Part shown: piece by piece, positions 41,019 through 51,366 of the stretch
Layout: the number at the start of each line of letters is the position of its first letter
How positions within the stretch are numbered: position 1 is the stretch's first letter
Origin: an uncultured Alphaproteobacteria bacterium
GTDB lineage: Bacteria; Pseudomonadota; Alphaproteobacteria; HIMB59; GCA-002718135
NCBI GenBank assembly: GCA_902571865.1
Contig: CACGDO010000003.1
Span: 94,099-158,098, forward strand
DNA length: 64,000 bases
Reading direction: 5' to 3'
Notes under the pieces: model-generated
The model's database searches: none
What the model was told of the DNA's origin: nothing
The model's input: only the letters and a program-made list of their open reading frames with translations
Translations under genes and position numbers: made by a program

Positions 41019-41695
41019 AAATAATGAAATTTATAAATAAAATAATTTTCTTTTATTACAGAGAATACAAATTAAATTTAAGTGGTTTTCAAGATATTTT
41101 AACAAATATCATTTTCTTTTTCATATCGATATTCATATTTATTTTTTCTATTGGTCCAGACAAAGAAACTATCTCTCTAATAGGAGTGGGTATAATATGG
41201 ACATTATTATTATTAAGTTCAACGTTGTCCTTAAGGAAATTTTATCAAGATGATTTTGAAAATGGAAATTTGTTGATTATTCATTTAAATGGTTTTAGCT
41301 TAGGTTTAATTGCTATTTTAAAAACATTTTCACATTTTTTATTTGTTCAGGTGCCTTTTCTATTATCAATACCGATTGCTTGCATCTTACTAAATATTCC
41401 TATTGATAAACTCATTTACTTATTTGCAAGTTTTGGGATAGGATCACTTACTCTATCCTGCTTAGGATCAATTTCATCTTCCATGAACCTAATGAATCAA
41501 AGAAATTTTCTCCTAGGTAGTGTAATAGTCATGATATTTAGTGTTCCAATAATTATATTTTCAGTAGGTATTATTAATATGGAAGAAAACTTTAATTCTC
41601 TTATAAATATATTATTTGGAATATTATTAATTGTTTTTGCTATAAATCCCTGGGCAAGCGGTTTGTGTCTTAAACTTTCATTAGAAAATAATTAA
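41015..41695 (+). CDS. ccmB: Heme exporter protein B
   Basis: ABC permease between ccmA and ccmC. Confidence 0.9.
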   Translation: MKIMKFINKIIFFYYREYKLNLSGFQDILTNIIFFFISIFIFIFSIGPDKETISLIGVGIIWTLLLLSSTLSLRKFYQDDFENGNLLIIHLNGFSLGLIAILKTFSHFLFVQVPFLLSIPIACILLNIPIDKLIYLFASFGIGSLTLSCLGSISSSMNLMNQRNFLLGSVIVMIFSVPIIIFSVGIINMEENFNSLINILFGILLIVFAINPWASGLCLKLSLENN

Positions 41696-41696
41696 T

Positions 41697-42395
41697 ATGA
41701 AGTTCTTAGTTAATCCAAATAAGTTTAATGAAATTGCTGACTATATGTTTAAACCAGTGCTGTTCTTGTCAATCATATTGTTTACTTTAGGGTTATTGTT
41801 TTCTTTTTATCTATCACCAGATGATTATCAACAAGGTTCAACAGTAAGAATAATGTATGTACATGTTCCAAGTGCATGGTTGGCTCTACTAACTTATGCA
41901 ATAATGACTTTTTATAGTATCGCTGCACTTGCTTTTAGAATACCCTTTGGTTTTATTTTTAATACTGCTGTAGCTCCAATAGGAGCAGTTTTTACTTTAA
42001 TATGTATAATAAGTGGATCCTTATGGGGAAAGCCAATGTGGGGTACTTGGTGGGTATGGGATGCACGTTTAACTTCAGTGGCAATACTTTTTGTTATTTA
42101 TCTAATTATTATTTTTATGAATTTATCTTTTGAAAATAGAAATGTAAGAGAAAAGGTTGTTGCTATATTCATTCTCGTTGGATCAGTAAATCTGCCAATA
42201 GTTAAATTTTCTGTGGATTGGTGGAATACTCTACATCAACCTGCAACAATAAGTAAATTATCAAAACCCAGCATTGATCCATCAATGTTGACACCATTAA
42301 TAATTATGACATTTGCATTCATGATGATTGGAATAGCAATAGCTATATTAAGAATAAAAACAGAGATAATTACAAGAAAAACTAATCTAAGTTAA
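41697..42395 (+). CDS. ccmC: Heme exporter protein C
   Basis: YVHVPSAWLALLTY; GSLWGKPMWGTWWVWDARLTS; WWNTLHQPATI. Confidence 0.97.
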   Translation: MKFLVNPNKFNEIADYMFKPVLFLSIILFTLGLLFSFYLSPDDYQQGSTVRIMYVHVPSAWLALLTYAIMTFYSIAALAFRIPFGFIFNTAVAPIGAVFTLICIISGSLWGKPMWGTWWVWDARLTSVAILFVIYLIIIFMNLSFENRNVREKVVAIFILVGSVNLPIVKFSVDWWNTLHQPATISKLSKPSIDPSMLTPLIIMTFAFMMIGIAIAILRIKTEIITRKTNLS

Positions 42396-42456
42396 TTTGT
42401 GACTTTTAGTCCATTGGATTAAGTATCATTCCTAAAAATATTTGTTAATAAAAGCT

Positions 42457-42561
42457 ATGTATTTTTGGTATATTTTAGGATCTTACACCACTGCCTTTCT
42501 TTTAATTTTTTTGTTATTATTTTTTAGTTACTTAAAACTTAGAAGAGTAAAAAATAAATGA
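42457..42561 (+). CDS. ccmD: Heme exporter protein D
   Basis: MYFWYILGSYTTAFLLIFLLLFFSYLKLRRVKNK; ATGA overlap with ccmE; missed by ORF track. Confidence 0.88.
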   Translation: MYFWYILGSYTTAFLLIFLLLFFSYLKLRRVKNK

Positions 42562-42998
42562 GTCTACGATTTCAAAGATTGCTATTTATAATGCTTACAT
42601 TGGTAATTATACTAAGTGCAGTCTTACTTATTTTATTTAATACAAGGGAAAATGTGTCTTATTTTTATACACCATCTGAGATTGATAAATCAGATATCAT
42701 AATAAATAAAATAATAAGAATAGGTGGTTTTGTAGAAAATAATAGTTTTAATAAAATTTCTTCAAGTTCATTTAAATTTAAAATTACTGATGAAAAAGCA
42801 TCAATACCTGTTACTTTCAAAGGGATACTTCCTGATTTATTTAGAGAAGGGCAAGGTGCAGTGATAGAGGGTGTTTTTATTGATAAAAATATTTTTAATG
42901 CAACCAATGTTTTTGCAAAACATGATGAAAATTATATGCCAGCATCAATAAAAGAAGATCTGAAAGATACAGGTTATTGGAATAAAAAATATAAATGA
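42558..42998 (+). CDS. ccmE: Cytochrome c maturation heme chaperone
   Basis: VPVTFKGILPDLFREGQG, VFAKHDENYMP heme-binding HxxxY. Confidence 0.96.
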   Translation: MSLRFQRLLFIMLTLVIILSAVLLILFNTRENVSYFYTPSEIDKSDIIINKIIRIGGFVENNSFNKISSSSFKFKITDEKASIPVTFKGILPDLFREGQGAVIEGVFIDKNIFNATNVFAKHDENYMPASIKEDLKDTGYWNKKYK

Positions 42999-44857
42999 GT
43001 TCATTAGTTGGTTTTTTAAGCTTAGTTTTTGCGATAGGTATTAATTTTTACTTATTATTATCTAAATACATATTTAAATTTCAAAAACAGAAATTTAATT
43101 TATTCATCCGCTTTTCGTCATTATTAACTTTGTTATCTTTTTTTTCATTAATGTATGCCTATGTTGTATCTGATTTCTCAAATTATAATGTCTTTCAAAA
43201 CTCTCACTCAAATAAACCGTTAATATATAAAATTTCAGGTACTTGGGGGAACCATGAAGGTTCGATGCTTCTGTGGCTAAGTATATTATCTATTTTTAGT
43301 TTCTTTTTTTCTTTTACAAAAAATATAGACGAAAGCTTTCAAAGATTAACTTTAATGATCCAATCTTCACTTCATATTTTATTTGGTCTCTTTATTGTGT
43401 TTACATCAAATCCATTTCTAGTTAATTCTATTTTAGTAAATGAAGGTTTGGGTTTAAATCCAATTTTACAAGATCCAGGTTTGGCAGTTCACCCTCCAAT
43501 TTTGTATGGAGGCTACGTTGGCTATTCCATAGTTTTTAGTATTGCAATCGCTGGTTTATTTCAAAATACAGATAATGAATGGCTTTATGTTGCAAAAAAA
43601 TGGTCATTGATTAGTTGGACTTTTTTAACTGGTGGGATAGCTCTAGGTTCATATTGGGCATATTATGAATTAGGATGGGGTGGTTGGTGGTTTTGGGATC
43701 CAGTCGAAAATATTTCACTGATGCCTTGGATTGCTGGACTTGCATTAGTTCATTCACTCATGATGGTAAGAGGTGAGCAAGCTATTAAAAAATGGATAGT
43801 TTTTTTATCAATTCTTTGCTTTTCATTAAGTGTTTTTGGAACATTTTTGGTAAGATCTGGAATCTTAACAAGTGTACATTCATTTGCAGCAGATGCGTCC
43901 AGAGGTATATTTATATTACTAATTTTTTTTATTGTAACCGGATTTGGTTTTTTAGTCTTCTTGTTAAAAGAACCAAAAAAATCAAATGCTTTAAACTTGT
44001 TATTTATCAACAAGGTTTCAGCACTTGTAATAAATAATATTTTAATGATTATAGCAACCTTAACTATTCTTTTAGGAACTATATACCCAATTATAATTGA
44101 AGTTTTGTATAATAAGAGAATATCGGTTGGAGGCCCTTATTTTAATTCAACAGTAATTCCTATAATGATACCTGGTTTTTTATTAATGAGTATTGCACCA
44201 ATTTTATCTTGGCAAACAAATAAGATAAATAATTCTAAAAAATATGTTCTAGCTTTTATTATCTTAAGTGTTTTAGTTCTAATTCAATCATATTTTTTGG
44301 ATTTTAATACTTGGGGTTTTGTTGGGTTACTTTTAGGTTTTTGGATAATATTGGCTTCAATTATTGCAATATTTTCTTCGTACAAAATTAAAATTAACAT
44401 TAAGTTTTTCAAAATAATTAATCCACATGTAGCACATATTGGTGTTGGTATTGCTATAGTTGGTATCACTTGTTCTAGTGTTTTTCAAAATGAGCTAGAT
44501 TTTAACCTTAATGAGGGAGATAAGTTTAATGTAAATGGAAAAACAGTTTTATTTGAAAAAATAGAAACAACCAATCAAATTAATTTTCAATCTTTAAGAG
44601 GAAAATTTTTGTTTGATATTGGAAAAAATCAATCAAAAGAAATAGAGGCTGGAAAAAATTATTATCCAGTGTCAAAGATGATTACATCTGAAGCCGGTAT
44701 TTTACATCAGGGGAATAAGGATATATATTTTATTCTTGGTGATCAAAAAAATAATGAGTGGTTTGTAAAAGTTTTAATTAATCCATTTGTTAGCTTTATA
44801 TGGCTTGGCGTAATAATAATGATGTATTCAGGTTTAATAGCAGTTTCTAGAAGATGA
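42995..44857 (+). CDS. ccmF: Heme lyase CcmF
   Basis: GTWGNHEGSMLLWL; WAYYELGWGGWWFWDPVENISLMPW. Confidence 0.97.
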   Translation: MSSLVGFLSLVFAIGINFYLLLSKYIFKFQKQKFNLFIRFSSLLTLLSFFSLMYAYVVSDFSNYNVFQNSHSNKPLIYKISGTWGNHEGSMLLWLSILSIFSFFFSFTKNIDESFQRLTLMIQSSLHILFGLFIVFTSNPFLVNSILVNEGLGLNPILQDPGLAVHPPILYGGYVGYSIVFSIAIAGLFQNTDNEWLYVAKKWSLISWTFLTGGIALGSYWAYYELGWGGWWFWDPVENISLMPWIAGLALVHSLMMVRGEQAIKKWIVFLSILCFSLSVFGTFLVRSGILTSVHSFAADASRGIFILLIFFIVTGFGFLVFLLKEPKKSNALNLLFINKVSALVINNILMIIATLTILLGTIYPIIIEVLYNKRISVGGPYFNSTVIPIMIPGFLLMSIAPILSWQTNKINNSKKYVLAFIILSVLVLIQSYFLDFNTWGFVGLLLGFWIILASIIAIFSSYKIKINIKFFKIINPHVAHIGVGIAIVGITCSSVFQNELDFNLNEGDKFNVNGKTVLFEKIETTNQINFQSLRGKFLFDIGKNQSKEIEAGKNYYPVSKMITSEAGILHQGNKDIYFILGDQKNNEWFVKVLINPFVSFIWLGVIIMMYSGLIAVSRR

Positions 44858-45378
44858 ATAGGATATTTATTTTAACACCATTAATAGTACTTTTAATCAT
44901 ATGTTTTTTTTCATTTGTTTATTTATTAAGTGGTAAAGACCCTAATAAACCACCGAGTGCACTGTTAAATAAAGATGTTCCTATTTTTGAAAGCAGTTCT
45001 CTTTACAATTCAAAAGATATAATCAAAACAAAAGATATAAAAAATAAGAAGACCTTAATTAATTTTTTTGCTTCTTGGTGTAGTCCTTGTAAAATAGAGC
45101 ATCCACTTTTTTTTGAAATACGTAAAAAATATCCTGAACTATATTTGTTGGGATTTAACCACAAAGATCCAACTTCTGATGCAAAAAAATATTTGGAGGA
45201 TGATGGAAATCCATACGATTTTGTTGGTGTAGACTCTGATGGTTTAATTGCATTAGATTTTGGTGTTTTTGGTCTACCAGAAACATATTTAATTAATGAG
45301 GATGGTAAGATTATCTATAAATTTATGGGTCCAATAACAATGGATATTTTAAAAAATGAAATTGAGCCCCTTCTATAA
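44854..45378 (+). CDS. ccmG: Thiol:disulfide interchange protein CcmG/DsbE
   Basis: NFFASWCSPCKIEHP; GVFGLPETYLI. Confidence 0.95.
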   Translation: MNRIFILTPLIVLLIICFFSFVYLLSGKDPNKPPSALLNKDVPIFESSSLYNSKDIIKTKDIKNKKTLINFFASWCSPCKIEHPLFFEIRKKYPELYLLGFNHKDPTSDAKKYLEDDGNPYDFVGVDSDGLIALDFGVFGLPETYLINEDGKIIYKFMGPITMDILKNEIEPLL

Positions 45379-45742
45379 ATTTTTACATATAATAATTTTA
45401 AGTTTTGTATTTTTTACTTTTAAAATATTTGCAGTTGAAAATATTGATGAGAGAGTAAAAAAATTAACCTTAGAGTTGCGATGCATGACGTGTCAAAATC
45501 AAAGCATTTATGACTCAGATGCAGAATTCTCAAATGATATTAAAAAAATAGTTAAAAATAAGTTGAAAGCTGGAAAAAGTGAACAAGATATTAAGAAATT
45601 TTTAGTTGAAAGATATGGTGAATACATTCTTTTTAGACCATTAATGAATTATAATAATATCTTTCTTTGGAGTTTTCCTTTTATATTACTAATAATTGGC
45701 TTGTTTTTTGTATTAATTAAGACCAAAGGAAAGAAGGCCTGA
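45356..45742 (+). CDS. ccmH: Cytochrome c biogenesis protein CcmH
   Basis: LRCMTCQNQSIYDSDAEFSNDIKKIV; RYGEYILFRP. Confidence 0.95.
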   Translation: MKLSPFYKFLHIIILSFVFFTFKIFAVENIDERVKKLTLELRCMTCQNQSIYDSDAEFSNDIKKIVKNKLKAGKSEQDIKKFLVERYGEYILFRPLMNYNNIFLWSFPFILLIIGLFFVLIKTKGKKA

Positions 45743-45818
45743 ACAATTTATTTTGTTTTTTTTTATTTAGCTTATATGGTTCTCCTATAATTTAGAAATA
45801 CTTCTTCAAGGAGGAAAT

Positions 45819-46652
45819 GTGAAAAAAATTTTAATATATTTATTATCAATTGGTGTTTTTGGAGCTGCTTCAATTGCAAATTCACAAACAATAAGAATTG
45901 GTACAGAAGGTGCTTATCCGCCATGGAATAATCTTAACTCTGCTGGTGAACTTGAAGGTGCTGAAATAGACTTCGGTAACGAAGCTTGTAAACGTATGGG
46001 TGTTACATGCGAATGGGTAACTCAAGATTGGGATGGTATTATTCCTGCTCTTCTTCAAGGTAAATATGACATTATTATTGCTGGAATGTCTATTACTGAA
46101 GAAAGAAAAGAAAAGGTTAATTTTACAACTGGTTATATGACTGATGGAGCAAGATTTGCTGTTTTAAAAGATAGCGGTTTAGCAAATTTAAATATTGCGG
46201 GTATGGCTAAAGTTAATCTTAATAATGCAGGTGGAAAAGAACAAGCTGCTATAGGCCAACTAATTGCAGCAATGGATGGTAAAACTGTATGTGTTCAATC
46301 TTCTACAATTCATCAAAATTTTTTAGAAAAACATATGTCTGGTGCAGTAGATATTAAACTGTATCAAGCAGTTGACGATCACAATTTAGATTTAGCTGCT
46401 GGAAGATGTGATGCTGTTCTAGCTGATGTAGGATCAATTATTGATTTTATGGAATCTGATGGTGGCGTTGATGTTGCATTTACTGGTCCAACTTTTTCTG
46501 GTGGAGTCTTCGGTGATGGTGTTGGTGGAGCAGTTAGAAAAGAAGATACAGATATCTTAGAGATGTGGAATGCTGCTATTGCAGAAATGTCTAAAGATGG
46601 AACTACTGCTGAAATAACAAAAGAGTGGTTTGGTAGAGATATCTCAATGTAA
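45819..46652 (+). CDS. ABC transporter substrate-binding protein, polar amino acid type (GTG start)
   Basis: Signal peptide; IRIGTEGAYPPWNNLNSAGELEGAEIDFGNEACKRMG; GIIPALLQGKYDIIIAGMSITEERKEKVNFT. Confidence 0.93.
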   Translation: MKKILIYLLSIGVFGAASIANSQTIRIGTEGAYPPWNNLNSAGELEGAEIDFGNEACKRMGVTCEWVTQDWDGIIPALLQGKYDIIIAGMSITEERKEKVNFTTGYMTDGARFAVLKDSGLANLNIAGMAKVNLNNAGGKEQAAIGQLIAAMDGKTVCVQSSTIHQNFLEKHMSGAVDIKLYQAVDDHNLDLAAGRCDAVLADVGSIIDFMESDGGVDVAFTGPTFSGGVFGDGVGGAVRKEDTDILEMWNAAIAEMSKDGTTAEITKEWFGRDISM

Positions 46653-46670
46653 ATCAAATTTTATTTTAAT

Positions 46671-46699
46671 AAAAGCGGTCTTAAAGACCGCTTTTTTTT
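46671..46699 (+). terminator. Intrinsic terminator after the substrate-binding protein gene
   Basis: AAAAGCGGTC-TTAAA-GACCGCTTTTTTTT. Confidence 0.93.
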
Positions 46700-46748
46700 G
46701 ATTAAATTAAAACCATAATGCATAATATATATTAAATAAAAATTTATA

Positions 46749-47030
46749 ATGAACTCACTTTTGTATTTAATTATTCAAATTATAAACTTATTTCAGTTTG
46801 TTCTCATAATTTACATAATTCTAACTTGGCTAGTAAACTTTAATATAATTAATACTGGTAATCGATTTGTTTATAGTATTCTTGATGCCTTGTACCGATT
46901 ATGTGAACCAAGTTTAAATTTAGTAAGAAGATATTTACCTACTTTTGGTGCAATAGATTTATCTCCAATAGTTGTTTATCTTGGTTTGTGGTTTATAAAA
47001 AGTTTATTAATTGAATATTGGCCTAGATAA
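46749..47030 (+). CDS. YggT family membrane protein
   Basis: LVNFNIINTGNRFVYSILDALYRLCEPSLNLVRRYLPTFGAIDLSPIVVYLGLWFI. Confidence 0.92.
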   Translation: MNSLLYLIIQIINLFQFVLIIYIILTWLVNFNIINTGNRFVYSILDALYRLCEPSLNLVRRYLPTFGAIDLSPIVVYLGLWFIKSLLIEYWPR

Positions 47031-47032
47031 TT

Positions 47033-47911
47033 ATGCCACAAATATTAGATGGAAAAAAAATAGCACAAAATCTAAAAGATAAATTAAAAATTGAAATTGA
47101 AAATATAAAAATAAAATCTAACCGTGTACCTGGGCTTGCGGTAATACAAGTTGGAAATGTTGCTGCAAGTAGTGTTTATGTAAAGGCTAAGACAAAAGCT
47201 GCAAAAGAAGTTGGGATTGATGTAATCGATCATCACCTGGAAGAAACCTCAAATCAAAACGATTTAATCAATTTAATTAATCAATTAAACAATAATAATG
47301 ATGTTAGTGGTATTCTTGTCCAGCTTCCTTTACCTAAAACTATAAATGAAGAAGTGGTCTTATATAGTATAGCGCCTGAAAAAGACGCTGATGGATTTCA
47401 TCCTTTAAATGTTGGTAAACTATCAATAAGCCAAAAGAATGATGAAAGTCTAATGATTCCATGTACTCCTTATGGTTGTCTGTTACTTTTAAGAGAGCTC
47501 AATATTAATTTAGCTGGTAAAAATGCCGTTGTAATCGGAAGATCAAATATAGTTGGAAAGCCTATGGCACAATTATTATTAAAAGAGTCTTGTACTGTTA
47601 CGACAGTTCATTCAAAAACTGAGAATATTGAAAGTATTTGTCGAAATGCTGATATTTTGGTTGCTGCGATAGGTAAGCCTGAGTTTGTAAATAAAGATTG
47701 GGTTAAAGATGGTGCTATTATTATTGATGTGGGTATCAATAGAATCAAAGTAAATGAAACTAAAACAAAATTGGTGGGTGATGTTCTTTTTAGTGAAGTA
47801 GAAAACATCGTACATGCAATAACCCCAGTACCAGGAGGAGTAGGTCCAATGACTATTGCTTGTTTATTGAGGAACACTACAATAGCTTTTAAAAATTTAA
47901 ATAAATTATGA
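47033..47911 (+). CDS. folD: Methylenetetrahydrofolate dehydrogenase/cyclohydrolase
   Basis: VQLPLPKTINEE; PEKDADGFHPLNVG; VVIGRSNIVGKPMAQLL; TPVPGGVGPMTIACLL. Confidence 0.97.
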   Translation: MPQILDGKKIAQNLKDKLKIEIENIKIKSNRVPGLAVIQVGNVAASSVYVKAKTKAAKEVGIDVIDHHLEETSNQNDLINLINQLNNNNDVSGILVQLPLPKTINEEVVLYSIAPEKDADGFHPLNVGKLSISQKNDESLMIPCTPYGCLLLLRELNINLAGKNAVVIGRSNIVGKPMAQLLLKESCTVTTVHSKTENIESICRNADILVAAIGKPEFVNKDWVKDGAIIIDVGINRIKVNETKTKLVGDVLFSEVENIVHAITPVPGGVGPMTIACLLRNTTIAFKNLNKL

Positions 47912-48882
47912 AAAAACGAGCTTTAATAACTGGCATAACTGGTCAAGATGGTTCTTATCTTGCAGAATTTTTGATTAAAAAAGGATATGAGGTCCATGGA
48001 ATTATAAGAAGAATTGCTCTGGAAAATCAAAACCACAGATTGTGGAGAATAAAAAAAATAATAAATAAAATTAATTTACATTCAGGATCAATGGAAAGTT
48101 ATGCGAGTATTTTCAAAATATTTAGTAAAGTAAAACCACATGAATTTTACCATCTTGCTGCACAAAGCTATGTAGATTACTCTTTTCAAGATGAATTTTC
48201 TACCTTGTCAACAAATATAGCCTCAACACATTATTGTCTCTCCGCAATTAAAGAAAGCGGTTTAAACTGTAGGTTTTATTTTGCAGGATCATCAGAAATG
48301 TTTGGTAAGGTTAAAGAAATTCCACAAAATGAAAATACACCTTTTCATCCAAGATCTCCTTATGGTATTTCAAAAGTAGCAGGATTTGACTTAACCAGAA
48401 ATTATAGAGAGTCATACGGTCTTCATACTTCAACTGGGATACTATTTAATCATGAGTCAGAAAGACGTGGTTTTGAATTTGTAACTAGAAAAATATCACA
48501 AGCGGTTGCTATGATAAAACTTAAAAAACAAAAATTTCTTGAATTAGGAAATTTAGAGGCTCAACGAGATTGGGGATATGCGCCTGAATATGTAGAAGCG
48601 ATGTGGTTAATGCTTCAGCAAAAAAAACCGGATGATTATGTTGTAGGTACAGGTGAAACATATAGTATAAAATATTTTGTAGAAAGAGCTTTTGATATTG
48701 TTGGATTAGACTATCAAAAGTTTGTTAAAATAAATAAAATTTATTTTAGACCCGCGGAGGTAGAGTTATTAATCGCTGATTACACCAAAATAAATAAAAA
48801 AATTGGTTGGAAACCTAAAACTAAGATTGATAAGTTGATAGAGAAAATGGTTATTAATGATTTAAAATTATTAAAAAAATAA
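47908..48882 (+). CDS. gmd: GDP-mannose 4,6-dehydratase
   Basis: ALITGITGQDGSYLAEFLI; FAGSSEMFGK; TPFHPRSPYGISK; LFNHESERRG. Confidence 0.9.
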   Translation: MKKRALITGITGQDGSYLAEFLIKKGYEVHGIIRRIALENQNHRLWRIKKIINKINLHSGSMESYASIFKIFSKVKPHEFYHLAAQSYVDYSFQDEFSTLSTNIASTHYCLSAIKESGLNCRFYFAGSSEMFGKVKEIPQNENTPFHPRSPYGISKVAGFDLTRNYRESYGLHTSTGILFNHESERRGFEFVTRKISQAVAMIKLKKQKFLELGNLEAQRDWGYAPEYVEAMWLMLQQKKPDDYVVGTGETYSIKYFVERAFDIVGLDYQKFVKINKIYFRPAEVELLIADYTKINKKIGWKPKTKIDKLIEKMVINDLKLLKK

Positions 48883-48885
48883 ATT

Positions 48886-49629
48886 TTATTTATTTCCCTT
48901 TTTGTGTTTTATATATTTATTAATAAAATTATCATGATCCATCACATTCAAATTTTGCTTATACGACCAATTGCCAAGTATTTTTTCATTATAATTTGAA
49001 TGTTCATCAGTATAATTTTTTAAAAATATAAATCTTGATCTTGTTGCATCAAGGGCATGGCAGTCAGTGAATGCAGGTAAACTATAGATTAGATCATAGT
49101 TGTAATAATTAGTATATTGAGTAAAAAAAATATCTGATAATTTTTGTTTTTTGTTATTTAAGGGCAAAGTATTAAAACCTACAAAACCAGCTTCGCTGTA
49201 ATATCCAAGCCTGTCATATACAGAAAGTAAAATATTATCTGGTAGGCATTCTTCAAACCACTCTTTAGGTATTTTTTTTAAAAATTCTATATCCGCATCG
49301 ATGTAAAAAAATTTCTCAGAATATTTTCTAGCATCACTCTGAGCAAAAACTTTGTAAGAAAACCTAACAGAGTCCAATAGATACGAAATCTGAGAGTTTT
49401 CTTTTGACTTAAGTTTATTTCTCTCAACAAATTGAAAACATTGGGGTTGTTCAGTAAATAGATTAAGATAATATATTTTTTTATCTTTAGGATATAAATT
49501 TATATCATCTTCTACATAACAATATAGTTCATAATCTTGTTCTGTATTTATATAACTATCAATAAGTTTGTGTGCATATTTCTCAAATAAAGAATGATTA
49601 AAAGTTGTTACAAATATTTTTTTTTTCAT
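48886..49629 (-). CDS. Putative glycosyltransferase (GT-A-like, DxD)
   Basis: FFYIDADIEFLKKIP DxD-type motif; GYYSEAGFVGFN; adjacent to gmd. Confidence 0.5.
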   Translation of the reverse strand: MKKKIFVTTFNHSLFEKYAHKLIDSYINTEQDYELYCYVEDDINLYPKDKKIYYLNLFTEQPQCFQFVERNKLKSKENSQISYLLDSVRFSYKVFAQSDARKYSEKFFYIDADIEFLKKIPKEWFEECLPDNILLSVYDRLGYYSEAGFVGFNTLPLNNKKQKLSDIFFTQYTNYYNYDLIYSLPAFTDCHALDATRSRFIFLKNYTDEHSNYNEKILGNWSYKQNLNVMDHDNFINKYIKHKKGNK

Positions 49630-49641
49630 TTTATAGTTAGA

Positions 49642-50823
49642 TTAATTTTTAAGTCTTAATGAAGTAATTTTTATAAAACCTTCTGCATCTTTTTGATTAT
49701 AATCACCAACCTCATCAAAAGATACTAAAGATAATTTGTATTTACTATATGGTGATTTTCTTCCACTAATAATAACATTGCCTTTAAATAATTTAAGTCT
49801 TACTTCACCAGTTACTTTTGATTGTGTAGAATCAATTAATTTTTGCATTGCAATTCTTTCTGAGGAAAACCAAAATCCATTATATATAGATTCAGCGTAT
49901 TTAGGCATAATTTCATCCTTTAAGTGCGCTTCCCCTTTGTCGAGTGTTATACTTTCAATTGCTCTATGTGCCTTTAATAATATTGAACCGCCTGGAGTTT
50001 CATAAATACCTCTTGATTTCATTCCTATAAAACGATTTTCAACTATGTCATCTCTTCCTATGCCGTGTTCATAACCGTATTTATTTAATTCAATTAGCAC
50101 TTCATAGGGTTTTAGTTTTTTTTGGTTAATAGCAACTGCATCACCCTTTTCAAAGCTTAGAATAATTTCATCAGCAGAACTTTTTGAATTCTCAATTGAC
50201 TTTGTTCTTGAATAAACATACTCAGGTGCTTCTTCCCAAGGATCCTCTAAAATTTTTCCCTCGGATGATGTGTGAAGTAAATTAGCATCAGTGCTAAATG
50301 GTGACTCCCCTCGTTTGTCTTTTGAAATAGATATTTGGTTCTTTTCTGCAAAATCAATCAAATCTTTTCTAGAATTTAAATCCCAATCTCTCCAAGGGGA
50401 TATTACATTTATTTTCGAATTATTTGCATAATATCCTAATTCAAATCTAATTTGATCGTTTCCTTTTCCAGTTGCACCATGTGAGACAGTATCGGCACCT
50501 ACTTCTTTAGCAATTTCAATTTGTCTTTTAGCTATCAAAGGTCTTGCAATAGCAGTTCCTAAATAATACGTACCCTCATAAATAGCATTTGCTCTAAACA
50601 TAGGAAATACATAATTTTTAACAAACTCTTCTCTTAAATCTTCAATAAAAATTTCCTTGACTCCTAAAGACTCAGCTTTTTTCCTAACTGGAGATAATTC
50701 TTCACCCTGACCAAGATCTGCAGTAAAAGTAACAACTGGACATTGATATTTATTTTGAAGCCATTTAAGAATAACGCTTGTGTCTAATCCTCCAGAGTAA
50801 GCTAAAACAATTTTTTTAGGCAT
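49642..50823 (-). CDS. argG: Argininosuccinate synthase
   Basis: [39 protein letters not shown]. Confidence 0.97.
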   Translation of the reverse strand: MPKKIVLAYSGGLDTSVILKWLQNKYQCPVVTFTADLGQGEELSPVRKKAESLGVKEIFIEDLREEFVKNYVFPMFRANAIYEGTYYLGTAIARPLIAKRQIEIAKEVGADTVSHGATGKGNDQIRFELGYYANNSKINVISPWRDWDLNSRKDLIDFAEKNQISISKDKRGESPFSTDANLLHTSSEGKILEDPWEEAPEYVYSRTKSIENSKSSADEIILSFEKGDAVAINQKKLKPYEVLIELNKYGYEHGIGRDDIVENRFIGMKSRGIYETPGGSILLKAHRAIESITLDKGEAHLKDEIMPKYAESIYNGFWFSSERIAMQKLIDSTQSKVTGEVRLKLFKGNVIISGRKSPYSKYKLSLVSFDEVGDYNQKDAEGFIKITSLRLKN

Positions 50824-51297
50824 TTAACAATCGTCAATTAATTTATTGTAAGCGGCAGTAAAGCCATTAAGAGTATACGTATCATTCGTGACAGTACCTC
50901 TTGAAGACTCACCAGTAACTTTGAGCTCTAATCCTTTTTTCATAGCAAAAATTACTTTTGAATCTTCTTCTGTCCAAGCAGCAGTTGGCAAATCTTCAGT
51001 AGTATAAAAATTATACTTACCCTTATCTATACTTACAATAATATCAGAGGGAACCTCGTAACTATATCCAGCCTCTATTTGAACTATAGTTTCTGGGTTA
51101 CCTATATTTTTGTATACTAAAACGTAGAAGTTTCCTCTTTTCTTATCACTTGGTAAATCTGTTTCTGTTGCTAAACTACCTATGTAACAATACTCATCAG
51201 CTTTCTCAAAAGACCATTTTCCTACTTCTAGAGCATTTAAAGCACTAGGAAGTGCTACATAAAGTACTGTTAAAAACTTAAGAAAAATTTTCATCAA
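50824..51297 (-). CDS. Invasion-associated locus B (IalB)-like secreted protein
   Basis: Signal peptide; WSFEKADEYCYIGSLATETD... FAMKKGLELKVTGESSRGTVTNDTYTLNGFTAAYNKLIDDC. Confidence 0.65.
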   Translation of the reverse strand: MMKIFLKFLTVLYVALPSALNALEVGKWSFEKADEYCYIGSLATETDLPSDKKRGNFYVLVYKNIGNPETIVQIEAGYSYEVPSDIIVSIDKGKYNFYTTEDLPTAAWTEEDSKVIFAMKKGLELKVTGESSRGTVTNDTYTLNGFTAAYNKLIDDC

Positions 51298-51366
51298 TTC
51301 CTTCTTTTAGTATATCTTATGCAATTAGTTAAGAGTGTTTAATCGATGTTAAAGTCTTTTTAAATT

